Below, one piece after another: positions 18,586 through 26,972 of a stretch of 64,000 nt of DNA. How positions within the stretch are numbered: position 1 is the stretch's first letter; each line of letters starts with the position of its first letter. The notes below the pieces were generated by a model that was not told where the DNA came from, ran no database searches, and was given only the letters and a program-made list of their open reading frames with translations. A program made the translations under genes and the position numbers. This DNA is from Pedobacter psychrophilus (lineage in GTDB: Bacteria > Bacteroidota > Bacteroidia > Sphingobacteriales > Sphingobacteriaceae): NCBI RefSeq assembly GCF_001652725.1, contig NZ_LWHJ01000028.1, positions 248,001 through 312,000 on the forward strand. Direction: 5' to 3'.

Positions 18586-19413
18586 ATGAAGCTTACCCTT
18601 GGTTTTTCGCCTTGCCCTAATGACACTTTTATTTTTGATGCTTTAATCCATCATAAAATTGATACACAAGGCTTAGATTTTGAGGTGGTTTTTGATGATG
18701 TAGAAACGCTTAATCAAAAAGCTTTTAATTCGATTTTAGATATTACAAAACTCAGTTATCATGCCTACGCATACGCAACAGAAGATTACGTATTGTTAGA
18801 TGCTGGCAGTGCATTAGGTTTTGGCGTTGGGCCGATGTTGATTTGTAAAAAAGAACAAGATTTGAACAATCCAAATCTTAAAGTCGGGATTCCCGGCAAA
18901 TTTACTACAGCAAATTTTTTACTGGGCTTGGCATATCCTCATCTTCAAAATAAAGAAGAAATGGTATTTTCTGAAATTGAACAAAAACTGATAGACGGAG
19001 AAATAGATTTAGGCCTAATAATCCATGAAAATAGATTTACCTATCAAAATAAAGGCTTAAAAAAAGTTAAGGATTTAGGCGAATATTGGGAAGAAAAAAA
19101 TAATTGCGCTATCCCTTTGGGTGGCATCGTGATTAAAAGAGAATTACCTTTAGCGGTAAAGCAAACCGTAAATCAATTGATCAGGCAGTCTGTAGAATAT
19201 GCTTTTGCTAATCCAAAATCGGCTTTACCTTTTATAAAATCTCATGCCCAAGAAATGGAAGAAAGCGTAATGTATAAGCACATAGATTTATATGTAAACA
19301 AATATTCTATTGATTTAGGCGTAGAAGGGAAAAAAGCAATTGAAATGTTATTTAAACAAGCCTACGAAAACAAAATAATCCCTAAAATGAATAAAAATTT
19401 ATTCCTTAATTAA
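18586..19413 (+). CDS. mqnD: 1,4-dihydroxy-6-naphthoate synthase
   Basis: The 275-residue periplasmic-binding-protein-fold enzyme turns cyclic dehypoxanthinyl futalosine into 1,4-dihydroxy-6-naphthoate, a menaquinone precursor. The N-terminus MKLTLGFSPCPNDTFIFDAL is the family signature. TKLSYHAYAYA, GFGVGPMLICK, GIPGKFTTANFLL and the His of LGLIIHENRFTYQ are also present. I use the ATG at 18586; a longer reading from TTG at 18541 runs through heptad repeat tract 2 and is not real. It follows mqnB and shows that the organism uses the futalosine route to menaquinone. Confidence 0.95.
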   Translation: MKLTLGFSPCPNDTFIFDALIHHKIDTQGLDFEVVFDDVETLNQKAFNSILDITKLSYHAYAYATEDYVLLDAGSALGFGVGPMLICKKEQDLNNPNLKVGIPGKFTTANFLLGLAYPHLQNKEEMVFSEIEQKLIDGEIDLGLIIHENRFTYQNKGLKKVKDLGEYWEEKNNCAIPLGGIVIKRELPLAVKQTVNQLIRQSVEYAFANPKSALPFIKSHAQEMEESVMYKHIDLYVNKYSIDLGVEGKKAIEMLFKQAYENKIIPKMNKNLFLN

Positions 19414-19509
19414 TTACATGGCATTATTTGTGATGAAAATTAAACGTTAAAAACATTCTATAAATAATATTAAAATCACTATATAAATTTTACTAAAACA
19501 TTAAAAATC

Positions 19510-20322
19510 ATGAAATTAAAATTTTCTTATCCATTATTTTTTTCTGGATTAATTGCATTATCAACGTTAGGCGCTTGTAATCAAAATGCAAAAACTGCAG
19601 ATAACGATGCTGATAGTACCAAGATGGACAAAAAGATGAGCATTGAGCCATTAACAGAAACGGACGATTTTGCAAATGCAAAATTGATGATTAAAGACGT
19701 GAAGACAGAAATGGTCGGAACAGATTCAGTTAAAATGATGGTAAACTATGACGTTACCAATTACGAACTGACTAAACAAACTATGGATATGAATTCTGGC
19801 GAATGTGCAAATTCTGATAAAGGGCAACACATCCATTTTATTATGGATAACAAACCGTACCAGGCTTTATACAAACCAGAGAACACGGTTAATTTACCTT
19901 TAAATTCAGAACATTATTTGTTGTCTTTCCTTTCTCGTTCTTACCACTTATCTGTTAAAGCGCCAGACGCCGCAGTTGTAGTTCATTTTAAAATTGATGA
20001 AAAAGGGAATTATGTAAAATTAGAAGATGCTAAAACCCCGATGCTATTTTACAGCAGACCTAAAGGAGAATATGCGGGCAAAGACACTCAAAATTTATTG
20101 TTAGATTTTTATGTGAAGAATGCTACGTTAGCTGCTGATGGTTATAAAGTAAAAGTTGCGATTAACGATACTACTTTTACAGTAGATAAATGGCAGCCTT
20201 ATTTTATCAAAAATGCGCCAATGGGCGATTTAAAAGTGAAAATACAATTGCAAGACGCTAGTGGAAAAGACGTTTCTGGCGATAATACAATGGTTGAAAG
20301 AACGGTTACCCTTAAACAATAA
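19510..20322 (+). CDS. Lipoprotein of unknown function
   Basis: The 270-residue product has a lipoprotein signal peptide with lipobox LGAC (Cys at about residue 23), followed by an Asn/Asp-rich linker. The rest is mostly beta-structured with GQHIHFIMDNKPYQALY, a His-containing motif near residues 98-115. A second beta domain is suggested in the C-terminal half (DTTFTVDKWQPYFIKNAPMG). I do not recognise a characterised family. It should sit in the cell envelope. It is monocistronic: 95 bases separate it from mqnD and a terminator follows. Confidence 0.8.
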   Translation: MKLKFSYPLFFSGLIALSTLGACNQNAKTADNDADSTKMDKKMSIEPLTETDDFANAKLMIKDVKTEMVGTDSVKMMVNYDVTNYELTKQTMDMNSGECANSDKGQHIHFIMDNKPYQALYKPENTVNLPLNSEHYLLSFLSRSYHLSVKAPDAAVVVHFKIDEKGNYVKLEDAKTPMLFYSRPKGEYAGKDTQNLLLDFYVKNATLAADGYKVKVAINDTTFTVDKWQPYFIKNAPMGDLKVKIQLQDASGKDVSGDNTMVERTVTLKQ

Positions 20323-20339
20323 AATTTAGGATTTAATAT

Positions 20340-20374
20340 AAAAGCCTCTCGTAAATTAAATTATGAGAGCTTTT
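20340..20374. terminator. Terminator hairpin between convergent genes
   Basis: AAAAGCCTCTC pairs with GAGAGCTTTT (one bulged C). T-rich sequence follows on the plus strand and an A-run on the left gives T on the minus strand, so it may serve both the lipoprotein gene and the DUF4920 gene. Confidence 0.6.
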
Positions 20375-20393
20375 ATATTTATAAGCTTTGTGT

Positions 20394-20879
20394 TTATAAA
20401 ATCACCATTCCTTTCGCATCAAAAGAGATTATCCTTTTAGGCGATTTAATACTATCAATGGCATTTTTAGATAAACCAATTTGTTGTGCAATTTCCTTCT
20501 GTTGTGCAATATTTAAAACATCGGCTTTTGCCATACCTTTTAACACTACGGTTTTACCTTTAATATCTTTAGGAACAGAAAAATTATTGTCTTCAAAATT
20601 TACCTTCATTAAATCATTATTGGGCAATTTAATGGTCAGCCAATTCGCTCCATCTTTAGCAACATTATCAACCCTTCCTTTAATGGTTACCTTTTCTCTA
20701 TCACCACCTTGCACTAAATCTAGCATAGCGCTTAAGTCTCTTACATTATTATTCACTACAGAATCGCCTAAAACCACTCCTTTAAAGTTATTAAAACCAT
20801 GCAAACGGATTTTTTTTCTATCAGTGCAAGAAAGAATTGTTAAGGAAAGGAAAAAAATGTAAAGCAAATTTCTTTTCAT
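20394..20879 (-). CDS. DUF4920-type lipoprotein
   Basis: The 161-residue product has a signal peptide with lipobox ILSC (Cys18). An OB-fold-like domain resembling DUF4920 follows (KVTIKGRVDNVAKDGANWLTIKL, MKVNFEDNNFSVPKDIKGK in part, VVLKGMA). Many DUF4920 proteins carry a conserved Cys-Trp (KKGCWM) in this loop. Here the loop reads KDGANWL, so the Cys is missing. The family has no known reaction. It is expected to be an envelope lipoprotein. It converges with the lipoprotein gene at 19510. Confidence 0.75.
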   Translation of the reverse strand: MKRNLLYIFFLSLTILSCTDRKKIRLHGFNNFKGVVLGDSVVNNNVRDLSAMLDLVQGGDREKVTIKGRVDNVAKDGANWLTIKLPNNDLMKVNFEDNNFSVPKDIKGKTVVLKGMAKADVLNIAQQKEIAQQIGLSKNAIDSIKSPKRIISFDAKGMVIL

Positions 20880-21017
20880 ATTTATAAATAATAGCTCAAA
20901 TATCTGTTTATTTATTAAAAATATTCTTCTATCCTTGCTATATAGATAATAAATTTACCTATGTCTTACATTCTAAAACTATGAAATAGAAAATCGTAAG
21001 GGCTTATTGCCTAATAT

Positions 21018-21683
21018 TTATTTGATTTTGCGTAATAAAACATCAAACTTTTCTCTCCACTCTAAAGTCAACTCTTCTAAATCCACCAACTTTTGTAGTT
21101 CAATTTTATTTTTAGAATCATGGTAACGGATTTGATTAATATGTGCAACAGACATTTTATCTGGATGAGATGAAAGATGAACCAATCCATCAGTTTTATT
21201 GACCAATCCTTCTTTTATGGTACGCAAATAAAAACCTGTAAAACCAGTATTCTGACAAAGTTTGGCAAATGGCTTATAATTATATCTAATTCCGATAATG
21301 AAACAAGGTCCTCGCGGTTCAGAAACCTCAACTATTGCATCACCTAGCTGATACCTATCGCCAACAAAAACATTTTCTTCTAAACTATTTTCACCTTCTA
21401 AGGTGAGGTTTTCTCCAAATGCGGCAAAGCCTAAATCTAAATTTAATTCTTTTTTCCAATGAGGAAATCTATCTGAACTATAACAGCAAATGGCTTTATC
21501 ATTTCCTCCATGGTCTTTTGTATGTGCAACTACGTCTCCCTCAAAACCGGTCATCGTTAAAAATAAAGTTTCATCACCGATACTTTTTTTATTGAAAGCT
21601 GTTTTAACGGATTGATGGTCAGCAACTAATTGTTCTATATTACCTCTGATATTGATAGATTGTATGTTGATGTTTTTATGCAT
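21018..21683 (-). CDS. MOSC domain-containing protein (YiiM-like)
   Basis: The 221-residue cytoplasmic protein consists mainly of a MOSC domain. Typical features are GDVVAHTKDHGGNDKAICCY (residues about 50-70, the HGG motif and a Cys pair), FGENLTLEG, and EPRGPCFIIGIRY with the conserved Cys that can bind sulfur or the molybdenum cofactor. A C-terminal helical 3-alpha segment follows. Relatives such as YiiM reduce N-hydroxylated compounds using molybdenum cofactor. The start ATG lies 12 bases after the UbiA-like gene, so the two are likely co-transcribed. Confidence 0.85.
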   Translation of the reverse strand: MHKNINIQSINIRGNIEQLVADHQSVKTAFNKKSIGDETLFLTMTGFEGDVVAHTKDHGGNDKAICCYSSDRFPHWKKELNLDLGFAAFGENLTLEGENSLEENVFVGDRYQLGDAIVEVSEPRGPCFIIGIRYNYKPFAKLCQNTGFTGFYLRTIKEGLVNKTDGLVHLSSHPDKMSVAHINQIRYHDSKNKIELQKLVDLEELTLEWREKFDVLLRKIK

Positions 21684-21695
21684 GATGTTTATTAA

Positions 21696-22571
21696 TTAAG
21701 CAAAATTAAACAATAACAGCAAAACGTATTGTAAAACTAAAGTCCCGTCTAAATAAAAGAAATAATAGTATTCGTTCTTTTTCCACTTAGATTTAAAAAT
21801 GAGCCAAGCGGTTAAGAATACAGTAAATGTTAAGCTGTAAAAATCTAAATTATAGCCGTTTGTTGGAAATAAAACAGACAATAATAAATAGGTAATCAGT
21901 AAAATCTGACAGAATAAATAAGACTTTTTTTCTCCATAAACTGTAGCTATGGTTTTTAATTTATACTTGCTATCCTGTAACATATCCCTAATATCAAAAG
22001 GAATAGTAATCGCAGTTACAAAAAGTAATCTTTTAAAGATTAAATGAATCAATTCCCAAACATTGATATTTATTTGATGGGTATCACTAAGTTCAACGTA
22101 AGGAAGCCAAACAGAACTTAATGCCCAAACCAATGCAATTAAAAACAACTTTAAGCCAGGGATATTTCTTAATCCATGTTTAACTTTACCAATAGAAAAT
22201 ATTGGAGTGGAGTAACCGATAGAAATAATCCCTAAAATTATGAGTAAAATTTGTGCGTTAAAATGAAGATTGAGAAAGCAAGGAATTAGTGCTAAAGCAG
22301 CTAATACCGTAATAACAATATTCATTTTATAATGATAGAAAATCCAACGAACCCGACGATATTCTGATAATTGTGGGTTTTTTGGTTTTTGAATTAGAAT
22401 GCTAAAATTATAAGAAACGATGGTGGAAAAGAACAAACAACCAATTATAAACCAATTAATTGGATAGCCTATTAAGTGATAGGTTAATAACCCTTGGGAG
22501 GCTGCACCCAAAGAAATAAATATATTGCTAAACAGCAGAAAATCTAAAGTTTGGCGTAAGTATTTAATCAT
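21696..22571 (-). CDS. UbiA-like multi-pass membrane protein, degenerate
   Basis: The 291-residue product has about eight hydrophobic helices. The overall pattern and the motif DIRDMLQDSKYKLKT (about 195-210) look like the second Asp-rich motif of UbiA-type prenyltransferases. The first Asp-rich motif (NDxxD) expected after helix 2 is replaced by YNFSILIQKPKNPQ, with no Asp. Activity as a prenyltransferase is therefore doubtful; it may have changed role. Similar proteins in Bacteroidota are usually annotated only as membrane proteins. It precedes the MOSC gene by 12 bases. Confidence 0.65.
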   Translation of the reverse strand: MIKYLRQTLDFLLFSNIFISLGAASQGLLTYHLIGYPINWFIIGCLFFSTIVSYNFSILIQKPKNPQLSEYRRVRWIFYHYKMNIVITVLAALALIPCFLNLHFNAQILLIILGIISIGYSTPIFSIGKVKHGLRNIPGLKLFLIALVWALSSVWLPYVELSDTHQININVWELIHLIFKRLLFVTAITIPFDIRDMLQDSKYKLKTIATVYGEKKSYLFCQILLITYLLLSVLFPTNGYNLDFYSLTFTVFLTAWLIFKSKWKKNEYYYFFYLDGTLVLQYVLLLLFNFA

Positions 22572-22577
22572 ATTTTA

Positions 22578-22605
22578 GCAAAAAGCTGATGGCTTAAAGC
22601 TAATA
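22578..22605. repeat. 7-nt periodic GCNNNNN repeat, tract 3 (4 units)
   Basis: GC at 22578, 22585, 22592 and 22599, every 7 bases (GCAAAAA, GCTGATG, GCTTAAA, GCTAATA). It fills much of the 66-base spacer between the UbiA-like gene and the phosphoesterase gene. Confidence 0.6.
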
Positions 22606-22637
22606 AACAGATTTTGAAATCTATTATCGCAAACCTA

Positions 22638-23873
22638 TTAGCCTTTTTTTAATTCAAAAATCGTGATTTCCGGCAAAATACCAACTCTACCTGGGTAACC
22701 TATAAAACCAAAACCAACATTAACATATAATTGCTGATTGCCATTTTTATATAAACCATCCCATTCATCGTAAACATATTGAACGGGGCTCCATTTTACA
22801 TATTCGCTTTCAATGCCAAATTGTGCACCATGAGTATGACCAGCGAAACTCATATCAATTGTTGGATATTTTTGCAAAACTTCTGCTCGCCAGTGCGAAG
22901 GGTCATGAGATAATAGCAGTTTTACGGGTAAATCATCCGTGTTTTTAATCGCTTCTTCCATCTTGCCATGTTTAGGAAAACGGCCGGTTCCCCAATTTTC
23001 TATCCCTAAAATTCCAATTTCTGCGCCATTTACCTTAAGCCTTCTATTTTCGTTCATCAATAAATCCCATCCCATTAATTGATGTGTTTTTTTAATAGCC
23101 TCAATGTTTTTTACACGGGCGGCTTCAGTAGGCCATTTTTCATACATGCCGTAGTCATGATTTCCCAAAGTAGAAAAAACACCTAACGGAGCTTTTACTT
23201 TGGAAAATAAATCCTGGTAATCCCTCATTTCTGATGCAACACCATTTACTAAATCGCCGGTAAAAAAAATTAAATCCGGCTTTTGTCCCATTAGCATTTC
23301 AATACCGCCTAAAACAGCTTTCTTATTATAAAAACTTCCAGAATGGATGTCAGAGATTTGACCGAGTTTTATTCCATCAAATTCTGAGGGTAAATTTTTG
23401 AAATAAATTTTTTGCTTCCTAATTCTATAATCATAAGAACAGGTGATCCCATAACTTAAAGATGCTAAAGGAATCGCCGCAACAACCAATCCTGCTTTAA
23501 CCAAAAACTCTGATCTTGGAATACTATTCTCAGCGTTTACAATTTCTTTATTTCCTGAAATTTTATTCTTTATGATGATAAACAACCTTCTGATATCATC
23601 AATAAATAAAAAAGGCATAAAGAATAATTTACTCACGAAAGTGATAAAAAACGCCACCAGAAAAATGGTTCTTATCCCTAAATCTAAATTAAAAATCATA
23701 GTGGTGTAAACCCCTATTAAAAGAACTGCGGTGTAACCCCACCAAATAGCCCGAAAAGATTTCTTAACTGCGTTTGACCAGTTTTGATAAGTATGTAAAA
23801 TTGCTTTATAACTGTAAAAGTCTATAAGTAAAAGCAATACGCTAATGATTAATAGTGGAATTATTCTTCCCAT
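22638..23873 (-). CDS. Membrane-anchored metallophosphoesterase
   Basis: The 411-residue protein has four N-terminal hydrophobic helices (to about residue 145). A calcineurin-like phosphoesterase domain follows, with all metal motifs: GQISDIHSG (about 170), FFTGDLVNG (about 205), TLGNHDYG (about 237), LLSHDP (about 310) and FAGHTHGAQFG (about 340). This arrangement matches the YaeI/YkuE type of membrane phosphohydrolase, possibly acting on envelope lipids such as UDP-sugar lipids. The substrate cannot be told from sequence. Confidence 0.88.
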   Translation of the reverse strand: MGRIIPLLIISVLLLLIDFYSYKAILHTYQNWSNAVKKSFRAIWWGYTAVLLIGVYTTMIFNLDLGIRTIFLVAFFITFVSKLFFMPFLFIDDIRRLFIIIKNKISGNKEIVNAENSIPRSEFLVKAGLVVAAIPLASLSYGITCSYDYRIRKQKIYFKNLPSEFDGIKLGQISDIHSGSFYNKKAVLGGIEMLMGQKPDLIFFTGDLVNGVASEMRDYQDLFSKVKAPLGVFSTLGNHDYGMYEKWPTEAARVKNIEAIKKTHQLMGWDLLMNENRRLKVNGAEIGILGIENWGTGRFPKHGKMEEAIKNTDDLPVKLLLSHDPSHWRAEVLQKYPTIDMSFAGHTHGAQFGIESEYVKWSPVQYVYDEWDGLYKNGNQQLYVNVGFGFIGYPGRVGILPEITIFELKKG

Positions 23874-23888
23874 TTAAAAATTTATTAT

Positions 23889-23992
23889 GGCGTTTTATCC
23901 GCCAGCTGGCGGATTACGCTGTATCTTTTTATTGCCATTTTGCACTTCATAAAGAAGGGCAATAAAAAGGATGTCGCTTCAATCCCTAACGC
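23889..23992. repeat. Structured GGCGTT...AACGC intergenic element, copy B
   Basis: The 104-base element opens GGCGTTTTA and closes CTAACGC. It holds a perfect 16-base palindrome TCCGCCAGCTGGCGGA (23898-23913) and a perfect 12-base-pair hairpin, CTTTTTATTGCC against GGCAATAAAAAG (23924-23935 and 23958-23969). Its outer parts match copy A at 17709-17788. Confidence 0.75.
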
Positions 23993-24020
23993 AAACCTAA
24001 AAATATGTTTAGGTTAATGT

Positions 24021-24055
24021 TTTAAAAAGAAGCCCTCGGTAAACCGAAGGCCTCA
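24021..24055 (-). terminator. Intrinsic terminator of the AAA+ gene
   Basis: Stem GCCTTCGG/CCGAGGGC with loop TTTA (24032-24051; one G-U pair), then a T-rich run on the minus strand (24024-24031). Confidence 0.75.
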
Positions 24056-24075
24056 TAAATATTTATTTTATTAGG

Positions 24076-25566
24076 TTAATACCTATCATTAAAATCATCC
24101 TCTCCTTCATCATCGGCAAACTCTGAACTGAATAAGCTATTGAACATATCCTTAAATTCATAGCCTTTTTCTAAATAGCCTTTGCTTACCAAAGAGAATT
24201 CTGCTAGACCATGCAACACAAACTCCATATAAAGCAATTGTTGGTTTTCGCTAATATCTTTATGGAAAAATTTAACAACTGATTTTAATCCAGGAACCTC
24301 ATTTAATGCTTTTTTATATTCTTCATCTGTAATGTCGTCTAATAAATTTAGGCTATTTCCACTGCCAAACCAGTTAATGATATCTGCATAAGGATTGTCC
24401 TTTTTTGCTTTTTTCATTTTTTCTGGATCAGGGAAGTAGGTTTGAAGCATCGTTTTAATTGCTTTTCCAATTAAAATGTTTGCCACCTTTGCCGGACCTT
24501 CTAATTCACCTTCATAAACCAATTCAATCTTTCCGGTAATTGCTGGGATAACCCCTAAGAAATCACTAATCCTTACAACCGTACTTTTCTCACCATTAAT
24601 CAGCATCCTACGTTCTGCATGTGAAATCAAATTCTCATAAGCGGAGATTGTTAAACGAGCAGAAACTCCAGATTTTTTATCGATATATTCAGAATTTCTG
24701 GCCTCAAAAGCAATTTGCTCTACCAAATCTTTTACTAAACCATCAGCTTCAATCAGCTTTTGAGCAGGCGTTATTAATGCTTCTTGTTGGGTAATTTTTC
24801 TTGATATCGCAACAGATTTTGGATAATGAGTCAAAATTTGACTTTCAATTCTATCTTTTAAAGGCGTTACAATAGACCCACGATTGGTATAATCTTCTGG
24901 GTTGGCAGTAAATACAAACTGTATATCTAAAGGTAAACGTAATTTAAAACCTCTAATTTGTATATCATGCTCTTGCAAAATATTAAATAATGCAACCTGA
25001 ATTCTAGCTTGTAAATCTGGTAATTCGTTAATTACAAATATGCTACGATGTGCTCTCGGAATCAACCCGAAGTGAATTACTCTTTCATCAGAGTAATTAA
25101 GTTTCTGAGTTGCCGCTTTTATAGGATCAACATCACCAATTAAATCTGCAACGGTAACGTCTGGAGTTGCTAATTTCTCGGTATATCTTTCATTACGATG
25201 CAACCAAGCAATAGGAGTTTCATCACCATGAATTTCAATCATGTTTTTACCAGCCCAACTTATTGGGTTCAATGGATCGTCATACAATTCCGAACCTTCA
25301 ATGTATGGAATATATTCATCTAATAAATTAACCATTAACCTTGCTATTCGGGTTTTTGCTTGTCCACGTAAACCCAATAACAAAATATTATGACGACTTA
25401 AAATTGCGGTTTGCAAATCGGGCATTACGGTATCTTCAAAACCGATAATCCCTTCAAAACCCAAATTTTTATCTTTTAACCTAGCAATTAGGTTTTCCCT
25501 TAATTCTTCTTTAATCGAACGACTTTTATATCCCGATTTTTTTAATTCTCCTAGTGTCTTTATCAT
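24076..25566 (-). CDS. MoxR/Mg-chelatase-I-like AAA+ ATPase
   Basis: The 496-residue protein is an AAA+ ATPase. Its Walker A is of the MoxR kind (LLLGLRGQAKTR, about residue 60), the Walker-B position reads IFVINELPDL (Asn where Asp is usual), and the sensor region is FVFTANPEDYTNRGSIV with arginine finger candidates in LKDRIESQ. A C-terminal helical domain follows. Such ATPases work with a VWA-domain partner as chaperones that insert metal or remodel protein complexes. The partner lies just upstream (25689-26786). I start at the ATG of 25566; an ATG at 25575 falls inside a repeat-like palindromic sequence. The client protein is unknown. Confidence 0.85.
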   Translation of the reverse strand: MIKTLGELKKSGYKSRSIKEELRENLIARLKDKNLGFEGIIGFEDTVMPDLQTAILSRHNILLLGLRGQAKTRIARLMVNLLDEYIPYIEGSELYDDPLNPISWAGKNMIEIHGDETPIAWLHRNERYTEKLATPDVTVADLIGDVDPIKAATQKLNYSDERVIHFGLIPRAHRSIFVINELPDLQARIQVALFNILQEHDIQIRGFKLRLPLDIQFVFTANPEDYTNRGSIVTPLKDRIESQILTHYPKSVAISRKITQQEALITPAQKLIEADGLVKDLVEQIAFEARNSEYIDKKSGVSARLTISAYENLISHAERRMLINGEKSTVVRISDFLGVIPAITGKIELVYEGELEGPAKVANILIGKAIKTMLQTYFPDPEKMKKAKKDNPYADIINWFGSGNSLNLLDDITDEEYKKALNEVPGLKSVVKFFHKDISENQQLLYMEFVLHGLAEFSLVSKGYLEKGYEFKDMFNSLFSSEFADDEGEDDFNDRY

Positions 25567-25570
25567 TAGC

Positions 25571-25604
25571 CTCATCCTAAATCCTTCTCCAAAGGAGAAG
25601 ACTT
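25571..25604. repeat. Palindromic CTTCTCC/GGAGAAG repeat-like unit at the AAA+ gene start
   Basis: CTTCTCC and GGAGAAG (25584-25600) flank AAA and are followed by the CCTAAATCC/CTCATCC type of sequence. This wording is common in dispersed intergenic repeats of Bacteroidota genomes (from memory, not searched). It overlaps the candidate ATG at 25575. Confidence 0.45.
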
Positions 25605-25688
25605 GCCTATATTATGTTAATTTTATTTGATAAAATGCTGTCTTTATTAGATTTGTTGTCTTAATTCTTGTGTCTAATATTTTGATTC

Positions 25689-26786
25689 TTAACGAACCGT
25701 TTTCCTTCTATTCTTAATGTAATCTTCAAAAATGTACTCTCCTAATCCTTTTAAAGAGCTGTAAAATGCCCTCCCTCCATTTACTTCTGTAAATTTTCTT
25801 ACAAATTGTTGTAAATAGGGGTCTTTAGCAATCATAAAAGTCGTGATAGGAATATTTAATCTTTTACATTGTGCCGCCATTGTCAATGTTTTACTAATTA
25901 CCTTTTTATCTAAGCCTACACTATTTTTATAATACTTTAAACCTTCCTTTAAACAAGTTGGTTTACCGTCGGTAATCATAAAAATCTGTTTGTTATGGGT
26001 TTTTCTTCTTCGCAAAATATCTGTTGCTAATTCTAAACCAGCATAAGTATTCGTATGGTAAGGCCCAACTTGTAAATAAGGTAAATCTTTAACTGTTATT
26101 GGCCAGGCGTCATTACCAAAAACCACAATATCTAAAGTGTCTTTTGGATATTTTGTGCTGATTAATTCGGCTAAAGCCATCGCCACTTTCTTAGCCGGCG
26201 TAATCCTATCCTCACCATAAAGAATCATAGAGTGAGAAATATCAATCATTAAAACGGTAGAAGTAAGCGTTTTAAAATCACGTTCTTCTACTTCTAAATC
26301 ACGTTCGGTCATCATAAAATCGCCAATGCCATTATTGATTTGGGCATTTTGGATGGAAGCCGTCATGTCTATTTGATCAGAACTATCGCCAAATTGATAT
26401 TCTCTTCTATCAGCGTTTTTTTCCTCTCCTGTGCCGCTTTTTGGTGTAGAATGATTTCCTTTTCCTGATTTTTTCAGTTTACCAAAAATTTCTTCTAAAG
26501 CAGATTTTCGTATCGTTTGCTCTGTTTTTGCAGTTATATTAAATCCTCCCTTTGGGTCATCATCACTTAAATAACCTTTGTCTTTTAAATCTTGAATAAA
26601 ATCGCCCATACCATAATCATCTTTTGTGATGTTATGTTGTTTATCCAACTCGTTCATCCATGATAAAGCTTCATTGGCATCTCCGGCGGTATAATTTAAG
26701 AGCTCTAAAAACAATTTTAGTAGCTCATCAAACCCGCCATTAGGTAGTTGTTTGGGAATAAATTTTGAAAAACCGTAACCTCGCAT
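25689..26786 (-). CDS. VWA-domain protein, partner of the MoxR-like ATPase
   Basis: The 365-residue protein has an N-terminal helical region and a polar linker (about 105-140, Lys/Gly/Ser rich). A von Willebrand factor A domain follows, with MIDAS motif DISHSM at about residue 182 and MITDGKPT near 260. This is the VWA half of a Mg-chelatase-like or CoxD/CoxE-like pair. The ATPase gene follows 122 bases downstream on the same strand. GGAG lies about 11 bases before the ATG. No signal peptide is seen, so the complex is cytoplasmic. Confidence 0.87.
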   Translation of the reverse strand: MRGYGFSKFIPKQLPNGGFDELLKLFLELLNYTAGDANEALSWMNELDKQHNITKDDYGMGDFIQDLKDKGYLSDDDPKGGFNITAKTEQTIRKSALEEIFGKLKKSGKGNHSTPKSGTGEEKNADRREYQFGDSSDQIDMTASIQNAQINNGIGDFMMTERDLEVEERDFKTLTSTVLMIDISHSMILYGEDRITPAKKVAMALAELISTKYPKDTLDIVVFGNDAWPITVKDLPYLQVGPYHTNTYAGLELATDILRRRKTHNKQIFMITDGKPTCLKEGLKYYKNSVGLDKKVISKTLTMAAQCKRLNIPITTFMIAKDPYLQQFVRKFTEVNGGRAFYSSLKGLGEYIFEDYIKNRRKTVR

Positions 26787-26919
26787 CTGCTATATTTCTC
26801 CTTTACTAACGTTTATATAAAGTTAAAAGTTTGCATGTTTAAAGGGATATTTTTAGGTTATATGCTTGTCATTTTTAAAAGATAAATTATTTAAACAATA
26901 AAAACTCAAAAGTGTAAAA

Positions 26920-26947
26920 TAAAAAAGCCCTGCTTTTAGAGCAAGGC
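26920..26947 (-). terminator. Intrinsic terminator of the OmpA-like gene
   Basis: Minus-strand stem GCCTTGCT/AGCAGGGC (26927-26947, one G-U pair) followed by six T. It lies 26 bases after the stop codon, so the short C-terminus of this gene is genuine. Confidence 0.75.
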
Positions 26948-26972
26948 TTCATTTATAAATAAGGTTAAAAGA

